Positions 1 to 8,238 of a stretch of DNA of 64,000 nucleotides are shown in pieces. A program made the translations under genes and the position numbers. Under the pieces are notes generated by a model that was not told the DNA's origin, searched no databases, and was given only the letters and a program-made list of their open reading frames with translations. The number at the start of each line of letters is the position of its first letter. Positions within the stretch are counted from its first letter, which is position 1. Origin of the DNA: CAYZJV01 sp049310885 (lineage in GTDB: Bacteria; Spirochaetota; Spirochaetia; Sphaerochaetales; Sphaerochaetaceae); NCBI RefSeq assembly GCF_049310885.1, contig NZ_JBMDYO010000002.1, positions 62,001 through 126,000 of the forward strand, given 5' to 3'.

Positions 1-564
1 CCTTCTTTTCCCTTGACTAATCAAATGTTCCGTAGCTAGATAACCAGCCCGCACATCATCCCAAACAACAGAATAGAATAGACGGCCAGGGAATTTTCTA
101 CCCAGCACAACATAGGGAATTGAGTTAGCGATAATCAAGTCGAAAACATCGGTTCTTTTCTGTGTTGGACAAATGATGATTCCATCTACTTTCCTGCTAA
201 TCGCTGTTCTCACTGCTTCAAACTCAAATTCACTATTTTCATCGGTATTGATGATAATTGACGAGTAGCCATTCTCCCTAAGCAAGGCGTCCATTTCCTT
301 GACCTTGGTAGCAAAATAGGGGTTGGCAATATCTGGTATAATGATCGCCAGGGTCTTGGTTTTTCCAGACCTCATAGACACAGCAACGAGATTGGTTAAA
401 TAGCCCATCTCTTGTGCTTTCTCACGAATAATCTTCTTTGTTTCTTCGGAAATATCCCGCAAATCTTTGAGCGCATGGCTAACCGTATTGACTGTGTAGC
501 CTGTAGCTTCAGCGATATCCTTCATCGTAACGCGTCGCGCCTTTCCCGATTTGCTCAAAGTCAT
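1..564 (-). CDS. LacI-family transcriptional regulator, C-terminus beyond the window
   Basis: The first 188 codons are present and the frame runs off the left edge. The N-terminus, with the run MKDIAEATGYTVNTVSHALK, is a LacI helix-turn-helix (about residues 14-35), and the following part reads as the start of a periplasmic-binding-protein-like effector domain (KTKTLAIIIPDIANPYFA). The ATG at 564 follows GGGAG almost directly. The in-frame ATG at codon 14, which opens the helix-turn-helix, is an alternative start. It is the last gene of the minus-strand operon starting at 9636, 42 bases after the glycyl radical enzyme, so it is the natural repressor of that operon. The two near-identical palindromes at 8168 and 9687 are its likely operators (inference). 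Family sure, effector unknown. Confidence 0.9.
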   Translation of the reverse strand, partial: MTLSKSGKARRVTMKDIAEATGYTVNTVSHALKDLRDISEETKKIIREKAQEMGYLTNLVAVSMRSGKTKTLAIIIPDIANPYFATKVKEMDALLRENGYSSIIINTDENSEFEFEAVRTAISRKVDGIIICPTQKRTDVFDLIIANSIPYVVLGRKFPGRLFYSVVWDDVRAGYLATEHLISQGKRR

Positions 565-606
565 CTCCCAAAATGATTTCAATAAGAAGAGTATCCTATC
601 GGATAA

Positions 607-2679
607 TCACATGTCCAGTTCCATCCGTTTTATGATGTGATCTTGATAAGCTTTATCTAATTCCACAAAATAGCCACTCCATCCCCAAACGCGTACAATG
701 AGATTACGATATTTCTCAGGATGCTTCTGGGCTTCCAACATGGTTTCCCTATTTACACCATTGAGCTGCATCTGAATTCCCCCGATCTCCATGTAAGTTT
801 TAACCAACCCGGCAACCTTTTGGATGCTGTCGGCATTCCTGAACATGGTATCATGCAACTCGATAGTTAACGGTCCCCCATTCGCCACTCGATCCAGGTG
901 CGCTTTCGAGAAACTTTTAATAAGGGAGATGGGACCTTTTGTCCGGGCGAACAAGGACGGTGAGAAATTACAGGCAAACTCTTCGCCTTTTCTTCGTCCA
1001 TCTGGTGTAGCTCCCAATTCTGATCCATGCCATAGATAATACATGGCAGATCCGGTACCAGATCTGAAGATACCACCGCGATCATTTCGGTGCCCCTCCA
1101 TGGCGTCTGCAAACCAATCCAACAGGATAGATGCAAGACTATCAACATAATCGTCATCATTACCCATCTTAGGGGATTCGTATCTCAGCATAGACAACAT
1201 TTTCTCATATCCTTTGAAATCTGCATCCAGAGCATGTAAGAGATCAGCCTTATCGATTTTCTTATCTTCAAAAACATATTTTTTAATCGCAGCAAGAGAA
1301 TCGGCGGCAGAGGATAACCCCGTCCCATGCACACCATAGTTATTATACTTTGAGCCGTCACGTATATCCTTCGCTCTTTCAATACACCCATCCATCAATA
1401 TTGACATTAGTGGCGCTGGCTCCATGTAGATACCGTTGGTATTTGCACAAATCTGCGAGGCTTGTGCAAATAATTTTATTCTTACTTGTTCCAAGAAGTC
1501 CTCAAAAGTATCACAACTGAAAAGAGATGGCAGAGATTCCGTAACACTATGGAGAAATGACAACGCATCAATATTCACAATATCCATCGCTACATTTGGA
1601 ATTATGAACTCCCAACAGGCTGCAACCACATAGTTGACGGCATCTTCATGGTCATATCCCCACCGTTCGAGCGCCTTGATCACCACATCATCATTGGAAT
1701 ATTGGGGAAATCCCAACCCTTGTTTGGTCATCTGGGTTCCCAATTCGTAAAGTGATAAAGGAGTCTTCTTATGTACTCGAAGATTAATTTTAGGATCAAT
1801 CAGTTTCAATTCAAGACTTGCCTGCATACATAACTTTGACAGTGGATTGAATACATCATTTCCGTCTACATCGACACCTCCAAGCATGATGCTTTGTCCA
1901 TTATCACCTTGTTGCATACCGGGATATAGATCACTATCCTTGTTGAAAGAGATGAAAAACTCTTGCAACAATTCCAACGAAGTTTCTTCATTCAACAACC
2001 CCGTTTTGACATCCTCCTCATAGTATGGGTACATATACTGATCAAATCGACCAATTGTGTTGTGATAATTGAAACTTGCCCATAACCCGAAATGGATGAG
2101 TCTGAAAAACTGCAAAGCCTGGAGAAAAGTTTGTGGTTTTTTTCGAGGAATTATTGAAAATGAATCGGCAACAATACCATTTCCAACCCTCTCAGCCTCT
2201 TGCTTATAACGATCTGCAAAAGCGTCCAGAGTATCCAAAACTTTTTCAAGGATCCTCAGATATTTTACTCCCTCAATATCTCCGATTTTTTCATGTTCTC
2301 CGATCGAACGAACGATCTCCGCACGTTTTGCATCTGTCCCCATATTTATCAGAGACATATAATTTGGATTGATATTACAGACTTTTCCTTGTTCATGGAT
2401 TCTGTGTGATTTCTTGATATCTGACCATTCGTTCTCCGTAAATATTTCAGGAACTGCTTTCAGCGTTCTGATAATTGCTATCTTTTCTTTTGGAAAAACA
2501 ATTGGCTTCTCATTTTCGAGCATCCATTTAAAACGGTGATATGCTCTAACGGTGTCCGATAGATCCTTATTTTTGATGGATAAGGTGAAATTCGATGAGG
2601 GATCACCAGATTGTCGTAATTTGTGATGGGTTTTGTCAGTTATAAAAAATTTTCTCAAATCCGCAATATATTCGTTCAT
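607..2679 (-). CDS. Glycyl radical enzyme (PFL-like), unassigned subfamily
   Basis: Oxygen-sensitive radical enzyme of 690 residues, clearly shorter than the usual 780-850. The C-terminal radical loop reads RVWGWSGYF, with Gly666 as the predicted radical site where most members have RV-x-GY. The thiyl-radical cysteine lies in AACWEF (Cys355, Glu357). A Cys-x-Glu pair is found in glycyl radical dehydratases, lyases and decarboxylases, whereas pyruvate formate-lyase has Cys-Cys, so it should not be called PFL. The family blocks GRFDQYMYP and QSIMLGGVD are intact. The ATG at 2679 is preceded by AAAGGTGG; an upstream GTG at 2688 lies inside that ribosome site and was rejected. The activating enzyme is just upstream and a sugar importer and isomerase share the operon, so the substrate is probably a sugar or a sugar-derived polyol or acid. 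The reaction cannot be named. Confidence 0.9.
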   Translation of the reverse strand: MNEYIADLRKFFITDKTHHKLRQSGDPSSNFTLSIKNKDLSDTVRAYHRFKWMLENEKPIVFPKEKIAIIRTLKAVPEIFTENEWSDIKKSHRIHEQGKVCNINPNYMSLINMGTDAKRAEIVRSIGEHEKIGDIEGVKYLRILEKVLDTLDAFADRYKQEAERVGNGIVADSFSIIPRKKPQTFLQALQFFRLIHFGLWASFNYHNTIGRFDQYMYPYYEEDVKTGLLNEETSLELLQEFFISFNKDSDLYPGMQQGDNGQSIMLGGVDVDGNDVFNPLSKLCMQASLELKLIDPKINLRVHKKTPLSLYELGTQMTKQGLGFPQYSNDDVVIKALERWGYDHEDAVNYVVAACWEFIIPNVAMDIVNIDALSFLHSVTESLPSLFSCDTFEDFLEQVRIKLFAQASQICANTNGIYMEPAPLMSILMDGCIERAKDIRDGSKYNNYGVHGTGLSSAADSLAAIKKYVFEDKKIDKADLLHALDADFKGYEKMLSMLRYESPKMGNDDDYVDSLASILLDWFADAMEGHRNDRGGIFRSGTGSAMYYLWHGSELGATPDGRRKGEEFACNFSPSLFARTKGPISLIKSFSKAHLDRVANGGPLTIELHDTMFRNADSIQKVAGLVKTYMEIGGIQMQLNGVNRETMLEAQKHPEKYRNLIVRVWGWSGYFVELDKAYQDHIIKRMELDM

Positions 2680-2695
2680 ATCCACCACCTTTCAA

Positions 2696-3550
2696 TCAAG
2701 CTATCGAGCAAGGAATTCCCCTCGCCAAAAAAATTTCAATATCCATATGAGGTTTCTTTTCAACATTAAAACCAGGTTCATAAGGTCTTGATAACATCTC
2801 ATACTTCGCACCCGCGGTCTTTTGGTATGGCAACAATTCAACCTTCTCCAGATGTTCTACATTTTCCAATAGATCCGCTGTTGCGTTAAAATTCTCTGAA
2901 CTATCGTTTACTCCTGGAATCACAGGGATCCTAATTCTGAAAGGAACTTGAGCACATTTAAGATACTCCAGATTTTTTAAAATGATTTCATTTTCCTGTC
3001 CACAATACATTGTATGCAGGGTTGTATCAACTACTTTGATATCCATGATGACATAATCCATTTCGTCAACGACTTTCCTGAATATGGATTCGGAAGCAAA
3101 ACCACTCGTTTCTATCGCACAGTGCAAGCCTTCCAACTGAGCTACTACTTCCAAGACAAATTCAGATTGCAGAAGAGGTTCACCTCCAGAAAAGGTTATA
3201 CCACCGCCATTACTCTCAAGAATCGAACGATTCTTCAACAATTCCTTCGCAAGATCACTAGATTCCCACCACTCTCCTGCAATCTTTCTTATATGTAATG
3301 GACATACATCTATACAGGCACCACAAGCAATACACGATGAAGGAACAGCATCAGTGGGACATATTTCAATACAAGCTCCACAATCGATACACGAAGCTTT
3401 ACTTACCATTAGCTGCGGATGGGGAGAGATACCTTCAGGGTTATGGCACCATGAGCAACGAAGAGGACAACCTTTCAGGAAAACCGTTGTGCGGATACCA
3501 GGTCCATCGTAAACTGCCATCTCTTTGATATCAAACAGCAAACCCCGCAT
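2696..3550 (-). CDS. Glycyl radical enzyme activating protein (radical SAM)
   Basis: Generates the glycyl radical on its partner by reductive cleavage of S-adenosylmethionine. The radical SAM triad CxxxCxxC is at Cys28, Cys32 and Cys35. It is followed by two ferredoxin-type CxxCxxC motifs (Cys54/57/60 with Cys64, and Cys73/76/79 with Cys83). This insert is found in activases of non-PFL glycyl radical enzymes and absent from PflA. The GGE motif (FSGGEPLL) is near residue 118. Length 284 is normal for the class. The ATG at 3550 has AAGGAG at good spacing. It ends 16 bases before its target enzyme, so the two are translated as a pair. Confidence 0.94.
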   Translation of the reverse strand: MRGLLFDIKEMAVYDGPGIRTTVFLKGCPLRCSWCHNPEGISPHPQLMVSKASCIDCGACIEICPTDAVPSSCIACGACIDVCPLHIRKIAGEWWESSDLAKELLKNRSILESNGGGITFSGGEPLLQSEFVLEVVAQLEGLHCAIETSGFASESIFRKVVDEMDYVIMDIKVVDTTLHTMYCGQENEIILKNLEYLKCAQVPFRIRIPVIPGVNDSSENFNATADLLENVEHLEKVELLPYQKTAGAKYEMLSRPYEPGFNVEKKPHMDIEIFLARGIPCSIA

Positions 3551-3562
3551 AGAAGCTCCTTC

Positions 3563-5077
3563 TCAACCTAGAGTAAAAGACAATAATTTTTCTTGAGTAA
3601 AATCTCTTCTATCGGTTATTTCAGCAGAAATTGCACCATTTCGCATCACATAGACACGATCACTCATTCCAATAATCTCCGGCAATTCGGAACTAATCAT
3701 AAGAATTCCGACTCCTTCACTTGCCAGCCTATCGATAATCCGGTAAATCTCACTCTTTGCATTTACATCAATACCTCTAGTTGGCTCATCGAGAATGAGG
3801 ACCTTTGGTTCTGTAAGTAACCACTTTGCCAATACTACTTTCTGTTGATTCCCCCCACTAAGGGTATTACAAAGCTGATCAAGAGAGTTCGAAACAATAT
3901 TCAAACTTTTGACACTCCTTGCCGTCACCTGACGTTCCTTAGTCTTACTGATTCTTGTCTTGGGGTACATACGGGGAAGTGACGCTAAAGTAACATTACT
4001 GGCGATGGACATCTCCAACACCAATCCTTCAAGTTTCCGATCTTCAGAAAGATATACAAGTCCTTTTGAAATAAGCCGCGAAGGATGCTCATTTTCGATA
4101 ATCTCATCGTCATATATGATTTTTCCACCGTAGTATGTTCGACTTCCAAAAATCGACTTTGCCAATTCGGTCCTGCCAGAGCCTACCAGACCGCTCAATC
4201 CGACCACCTCGCCTCGATTTACATGGAGATCTATGGGATCTGTGTGTGCTGCTATTTTAAGATTCTCTATCTGGAGAATCGGTTCATTGGTGGGTATATG
4301 GGAACTTTGGAACATTGCACCCAGTTTTCTACCCACCATCATTTTTATGATATTGTCATAATTAAAGTCTGCAATATCTATTGTACCAATATATTTCCCG
4401 TCCCTAAGGACTGTGATACGATCACCGATTTCTTTCAATTCCTCAAAACGGTGTGAGATGTAAATGATACTGATTCCTCGTTTTTGCAGATCTCTTATGA
4501 TTTCAAACAACTTGTCGATTTCATTGGAAGTTAAACTGGCAGTCGGTTCATCCATTATGATGATCCGACATTCGTAGGAAAGGACTTTTACAATCTCAAC
4601 TATTTGCTGTTGTGCGGTAGATAGATCTCGTACCAATGTATGGGGATCAATGTCAAAACCTAATCTTTTAAGCATCTCGCTACTCTTTTCATACATCTCA
4701 GGTTTGTTTATGAACAGTCTCCCCCCTTTCTCTCTACCGAGAAAAATATTTTCCGCAACATCGAGATTGAGACATAGATTCAGCTCTTGGTGAATGAATC
4801 CAATACCATGATGAAGTGACTCACGAGGCCCAGAGAAATGGACATCTTGTCCGTCCAATTTCATCGTACCGTTATCTGGAGGAATAATACCGCCCAAAAT
4901 TTTCATGAGTGTCGATTTCCCCGCACCATTTTCGCCTATCAAGACATGCACTTCAGCCTCGTTGACATCAAAATCCACAGAGTCGAGTATTCGTACATTA
5001 CTACCACGGACAGGCTGCCCAAACGCATCAAATATAAATTTGGTGATCGATTGCATTTCCAGAATCTTTTTCTTCAT
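3563..5077 (-). CDS. Ribose-type sugar ABC transporter ATP-binding protein (RbsA-like)
   Basis: Double-cassette ATPase of 504 residues that powers a carbohydrate importer from the cytosolic face. The first cassette has Walker A GENGAGKST, the signature-region variant LSTAQQQ and Walker B IIIMDEPTAS. The second has the degenerate P-loop GLVGSGRTE typical of this CUT2 family, then LSGGNQQKVVLAKW and LILDEPTRGID. The ATG at 5077 was chosen because GGAGGG lies 5 bases upstream; the open frame continues further into the permease gene without support. It sits 12 bases after the permease and 12 bases before the activase gene, so transport and radical chemistry share one transcript. Confidence 0.93.
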   Translation of the reverse strand: MKKKILEMQSITKFIFDAFGQPVRGSNVRILDSVDFDVNEAEVHVLIGENGAGKSTLMKILGGIIPPDNGTMKLDGQDVHFSGPRESLHHGIGFIHQELNLCLNLDVAENIFLGREKGGRLFINKPEMYEKSSEMLKRLGFDIDPHTLVRDLSTAQQQIVEIVKVLSYECRIIIMDEPTASLTSNEIDKLFEIIRDLQKRGISIIYISHRFEELKEIGDRITVLRDGKYIGTIDIADFNYDNIIKMMVGRKLGAMFQSSHIPTNEPILQIENLKIAAHTDPIDLHVNRGEVVGLSGLVGSGRTELAKSIFGSRTYYGGKIIYDDEIIENEHPSRLISKGLVYLSEDRKLEGLVLEMSIASNVTLASLPRMYPKTRISKTKERQVTARSVKSLNIVSNSLDQLCNTLSGGNQQKVVLAKWLLTEPKVLILDEPTRGIDVNAKSEIYRIIDRLASEGVGILMISSELPEIIGMSDRVYVMRNGAISAEITDRRDFTQEKLLSFTLG

Positions 5078-5088
5078 ACGTCCCTCCA

Positions 5089-6075
5089 CTATAGCTTTCT
5101 GTTCTTCACATTCTCGAAGATGATTGCCAGCAGAATTACGATTCCCTGGAATGCTTGGTAGGTATAATAAGATACATTCAGCAAGTTGATGCAATTCTCA
5201 ATTACCTTCACAATAAGAATACCGAAGACACTTCCAATCACTGTACCTACGCCACCAAAAAGACTCGCTCCACCGATAATTGCTCCAGTAATAACCTCAA
5301 AGGTATAGACACCTCCACCCATCGTCGGCTGGGCACAGTTGACTCGAATAGTCAACAATATGGCTGCTATCGCAACAAGGAAGCTACTGATCATATAGAC
5401 CATAACATTGATCCGTTCGGTTTTTATTCCACTCATACGTGCTGCTTGATGATTGTAACCAAAAGCACTCAGAGCTCGCCCAAATGTTGAGTGATGGAGT
5501 ACGTAATACATAATCAGACAAATAATGAACGATATAAGAACTGTTGTGTTGAGTCCTCCGAGCTCAGTCACTCCTATACATCTGAAGGAATCAGGCAATC
5601 TATTGATATCTGAGCCACTGCTTATGATCTGTGCGAGTCCAAAAATAATGTATCCACTTCCAAGTGTTGTTATGAAAGCAGGAACCCGGACATATTGAAC
5701 CAATACCCCATTAAACAAACCAACAGCAAGACCTATGCAAAGAGTCAGCACGATCGATAACCAAATTGGTAATCCCATTGACTTGATAAACAGGCCTACT
5801 GAGATTGAACATAGCCCCAAAGTATAACCAAGGGAGAGATCAATCCCGCCTGTCATGAGCACTACAGTGATTCCAAGACATGCAATAGTAGGTATTGCGG
5901 CTTGTTTGACAATCAACAGCATATTATCTAAGGAGAAAAAGTTGTCGACGAATAAAGATGCCAACACCCATAATATTAGGAAGATAACTACACTACCTTT
6001 TGTCTTGATGAACTTCCTCAAGCTGTCTACAACGTTAAATGAATTTTCTGCTATACTTTTTTCAACAGTGCTCAT
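5089..6075 (-). CDS. Ribose-type ABC transporter permease (RbsC-like), second of two
   Basis: Inner-membrane channel subunit of 328 residues with about ten hydrophobic segments. The BPD_transp_2 hallmarks are visible: a segment like VVLMTGGIDLSLGYTLGL and the C-terminal ITGAIIGGASLFGGVGT motif that contacts the ATPase. A charged N-terminal extension of about 28 residues precedes the first membrane helix. Two different permeases follow each other in this operon, pointing to a heterodimeric channel, in contrast to the homodimer of classical ribose transport. The substrate cannot be read from the sequence. Confidence 0.92.
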   Translation of the reverse strand: MSTVEKSIAENSFNVVDSLRKFIKTKGSVVIFLILWVLASLFVDNFFSLDNMLLIVKQAAIPTIACLGITVVLMTGGIDLSLGYTLGLCSISVGLFIKSMGLPIWLSIVLTLCIGLAVGLFNGVLVQYVRVPAFITTLGSGYIIFGLAQIISSGSDINRLPDSFRCIGVTELGGLNTTVLISFIICLIMYYVLHHSTFGRALSAFGYNHQAARMSGIKTERINVMVYMISSFLVAIAAILLTIRVNCAQPTMGGGVYTFEVITGAIIGGASLFGGVGTVIGSVFGILIVKVIENCINLLNVSYYTYQAFQGIVILLAIIFENVKNRKL

Positions 6076-6099
6076 ATCTATGGTCCTTTTGCTTCTGGT

Positions 6100-7053
6100 C
6101 TAAAAAACTTTGCTTAATTCTATTGTCCGATTCTTTTTATAGATATTCACTGCAACTATGGCAATGATAATGATACCCACAAAAATATTCTGATAGAATG
6201 GATGGATTCCCAACAAATTCAGCATATTTCTCTGTACACCGATAATGAGAGCTCCTACGAGAGAAAGATAGACTTTGCCTTCTCCTCCGAGCATACTGAC
6301 TCCCCCAATTACGCATGCAGCGATAGCGTCCAATTGGTAAGGTTCTCCTTGTGTGGGATGGACTGTGTCCAACTGTCCCGACAAGAGAATTCCAGCCATT
6401 GCAATACAGAACCCAGAGAAACCATAGACAAAAAAATTGATTGCGGTTGTGCTTATACCTTGTTGCTTCACAACCGTCTCATTGCCTCCCATCGCATAGA
6501 TGTAGATCCCAAGACGGGTCTTAGCCATTATGATTGTAGTCGCGATCACAAAGAACGCCATGATATAGTTCGAAACAGGGATTCCAAGGATCGTACCATT
6601 TCCCATGAATACATAGGCATCCGGGAACCCTCCGATCGACCTACCACTGTTGAGAAGTAGAGCCAATCCCCCACCGACATTACCTACGACAAGGGTGGTG
6701 ATGAAGGCAGGAATTCCCAACTTATCTACCATGAACCCATTGAAAACTCCCAATGTAGTTCCAGCGAGAAGTCCCGCTAGCATTGCGAGAGGAATAGGCC
6801 ATCCTTGCATGAGCAGCAATCCGTTGACCATGGCACAAAAACTCAGAACACCGGTAACCGACAAATCGATTCCTTTGATAATGATCACCATTGTCATTCC
6901 GCATGCACAGATAGCGATAATCGAACTCTGGCGTATTATGTTCATGATGTTCCGGATAGATAGAAACCCAGGGATAAAGGAACTTATAACAATAAAAGCC
7001 AGTACAATGAGACCATAGACGATATGTTTCTTTCCGATTTTCACGGGTTTCAT
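6100..7053 (-). CDS. Ribose-type ABC transporter permease (RbsC-like), first of two
   Basis: Inner-membrane permease of 317 residues of the BPD_transp_2 family, with about ten hydrophobic helices. The motif MVIIIKGIDLSVTGVLSF follows the second helix and the cassette-contacting loop reads ACVIGGVSMLGGEG. The ATG at 7053 (MKPVKIGKK) has GGAGA about 9 bases upstream. An extension to 7107 would add 18 residues of poor character and was rejected. It is followed after 24 bases by the second permease and preceded by the binding-protein gene. Confidence 0.91.
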   Translation of the reverse strand: MKPVKIGKKHIVYGLIVLAFIVISSFIPGFLSIRNIMNIIRQSSIIAICACGMTMVIIIKGIDLSVTGVLSFCAMVNGLLLMQGWPIPLAMLAGLLAGTTLGVFNGFMVDKLGIPAFITTLVVGNVGGGLALLLNSGRSIGGFPDAYVFMGNGTILGIPVSNYIMAFFVIATTIIMAKTRLGIYIYAMGGNETVVKQQGISTTAINFFVYGFSGFCIAMAGILLSGQLDTVHPTQGEPYQLDAIAACVIGGVSMLGGEGKVYLSLVGALIIGVQRNMLNLLGIHPFYQNIFVGIIIIAIVAVNIYKKNRTIELSKVF

Positions 7054-7164
7054 ACAGGTTCTCTCCAAAAAAGCAAGATTTGTCATGGTCAGCCGGTTTG
7101 GGCTCATCTGTCGGCACGAATTTCCGGCTGACCTAACGTTTAGGATAAATACCCTACAAGGGAA

Positions 7165-8097
7165 TTAAAGTTGATCTTTAGTGATACAAATTGTACCGCT
7201 GTCGATGTATTTGGGTACCGATGCCATGTCAAGAGTTCCTTCGATAGAACCCATGAGCAATTCGATTGCCTTTGAACCCATCACATCCGGGAACTGTGCC
7301 ATGGAACCATAGACCTCTCCATCCTTGATCATTTCCTTGACATCATCGGAACCATCAACCGAAAGGATAGTCACGTTCTTCTTTCCTGCATTATCAAGAG
7401 CGGTAAGTATTCCATTGAGCATGACATCACTTGCTGTGAATAATCCTTGGATGTCACTATTACCCTGCAGCATGTTTTCAGTAACCTGCATGGCTCTGTC
7501 ATTCGCCCAGTTTCCTGGTTGTTCACCGACCACGACCATGCTTGTCCCTTCGATACCAGCTTTGAAACCATCAACACGATCGTCACCAGCTGAACTACCA
7601 TTTGCTCCCCGGACAATCAAGACATTTCCTTTTCCTCCGAGAACTTCAGCCATGGTTTCTCCCGCGACCTTACCAGCATTGAAGTTATCTGTTCCAATAT
7701 AACTGATATAGAGATCTTCATTACCGGCTTCGATAGTCTGGTCTACGAGAACTACGGGAATACCTGCTTCCTTGGCTTTCTTCAACACAGGGATGACTGC
7801 CTTCGAATCCATAGGTGAGAGCACAATACCATCGACACCCTTCGCAATCAGGTCTTCCACCTGACTCACTTGAGTCGAGACTGCAGTCTGCTGTCCAGCG
7901 GTGACCAAAGTGAATTTTGCTCCTGCAGCTTCTGCAGCCGCTTCGACGGAGTCGGCAATTGCTTTCTGGAAAGCATCGTTTGTGATTGTCTTCAAGCTAA
8001 ATGCAATCTCAGGACGATCCGCAGTTTCGGATCCACCTTGGGCAAATAGACAGAAGCTCATTACCAGAACCAATGTGACAGTGATGATTTTTCTCAT
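7165..8097 (-). CDS. Sugar ABC transporter substrate-binding protein (ribose-type)
   Basis: Exported binding protein of about 310 residues that presents a sugar to the permease pair downstream. A hydrophobic signal peptide (about residues 1-20, ending SFCLFAQG) precedes the mature start. SFC could also be read as a loose spirochaetal lipobox. The body is a Peripla_BP_4 fold with VEDLIAKGVDGIVLSPMDS and a late DVMLNGILTALDNAGK block typical of RbsB-like proteins. Two adjacent ATGs (8100, 8097) follow AAAGGAGG; the second is better spaced. A separate operator lies upstream (8168-8187), so the transport genes may be controlled independently of the isomerase gene. Confidence 0.92.
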   Translation of the reverse strand: MRKIITVTLVLVMSFCLFAQGGSETADRPEIAFSLKTITNDAFQKAIADSVEAAAEAAGAKFTLVTAGQQTAVSTQVSQVEDLIAKGVDGIVLSPMDSKAVIPVLKKAKEAGIPVVLVDQTIEAGNEDLYISYIGTDNFNAGKVAGETMAEVLGGKGNVLIVRGANGSSAGDDRVDGFKAGIEGTSMVVVGEQPGNWANDRAMQVTENMLQGNSDIQGLFTASDVMLNGILTALDNAGKKNVTILSVDGSDDVKEMIKDGEVYGSMAQFPDVMGSKAIELLMGSIEGTLDMASVPKYIDSGTICITKDQL

Positions 8098-8149
8098 CAT
8101 TTCCTCCTTTACATCCCCAGAAAAAAAATCCCAGGGTGCTTCTCTATGA

Positions 8150-8167
8150 TTAAACCGGATGGTTTAA
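8150..8167. promoter_or_regulatory. Inverted repeat abutting the first operator
   Basis: TTAAACC and GGTTTAA arms surround a 4-base spacer, immediately next to the palindrome at 8168. It could be a second protein-binding site or an RNA stem in the binding-protein leader. There is no T-run that would make it a terminator. Confidence 0.4.
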
Positions 8168-8187
8168 TTACATTATCGTTAATGTTA
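8168..8187. promoter_or_regulatory. Putative LacI-type operator upstream of the binding-protein gene
   Basis: The 20 bases TTACATTATCGTTAATGTTA form a near-perfect palindrome around a central CG, the usual shape of a LacI-family operator. They match the site at 9687-9706 in 19 of 20 positions. The LacI protein at the left edge is the obvious candidate binder (inference). Confidence 0.65.
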
Positions 8188-8238
8188 GAAAACAAACAAA
8201 CCTCGTCATAACTACCCTATCTAGCAGATACCAAATGT

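Noticed and set aside
607..2679. Naming the radical enzyme pyruvate formate-lyase
   Set aside because: The active site has Cys-Trp-Glu and not adjacent cysteines, the protein is much shorter, and the activase has extra ferredoxin clusters that PflA lacks.
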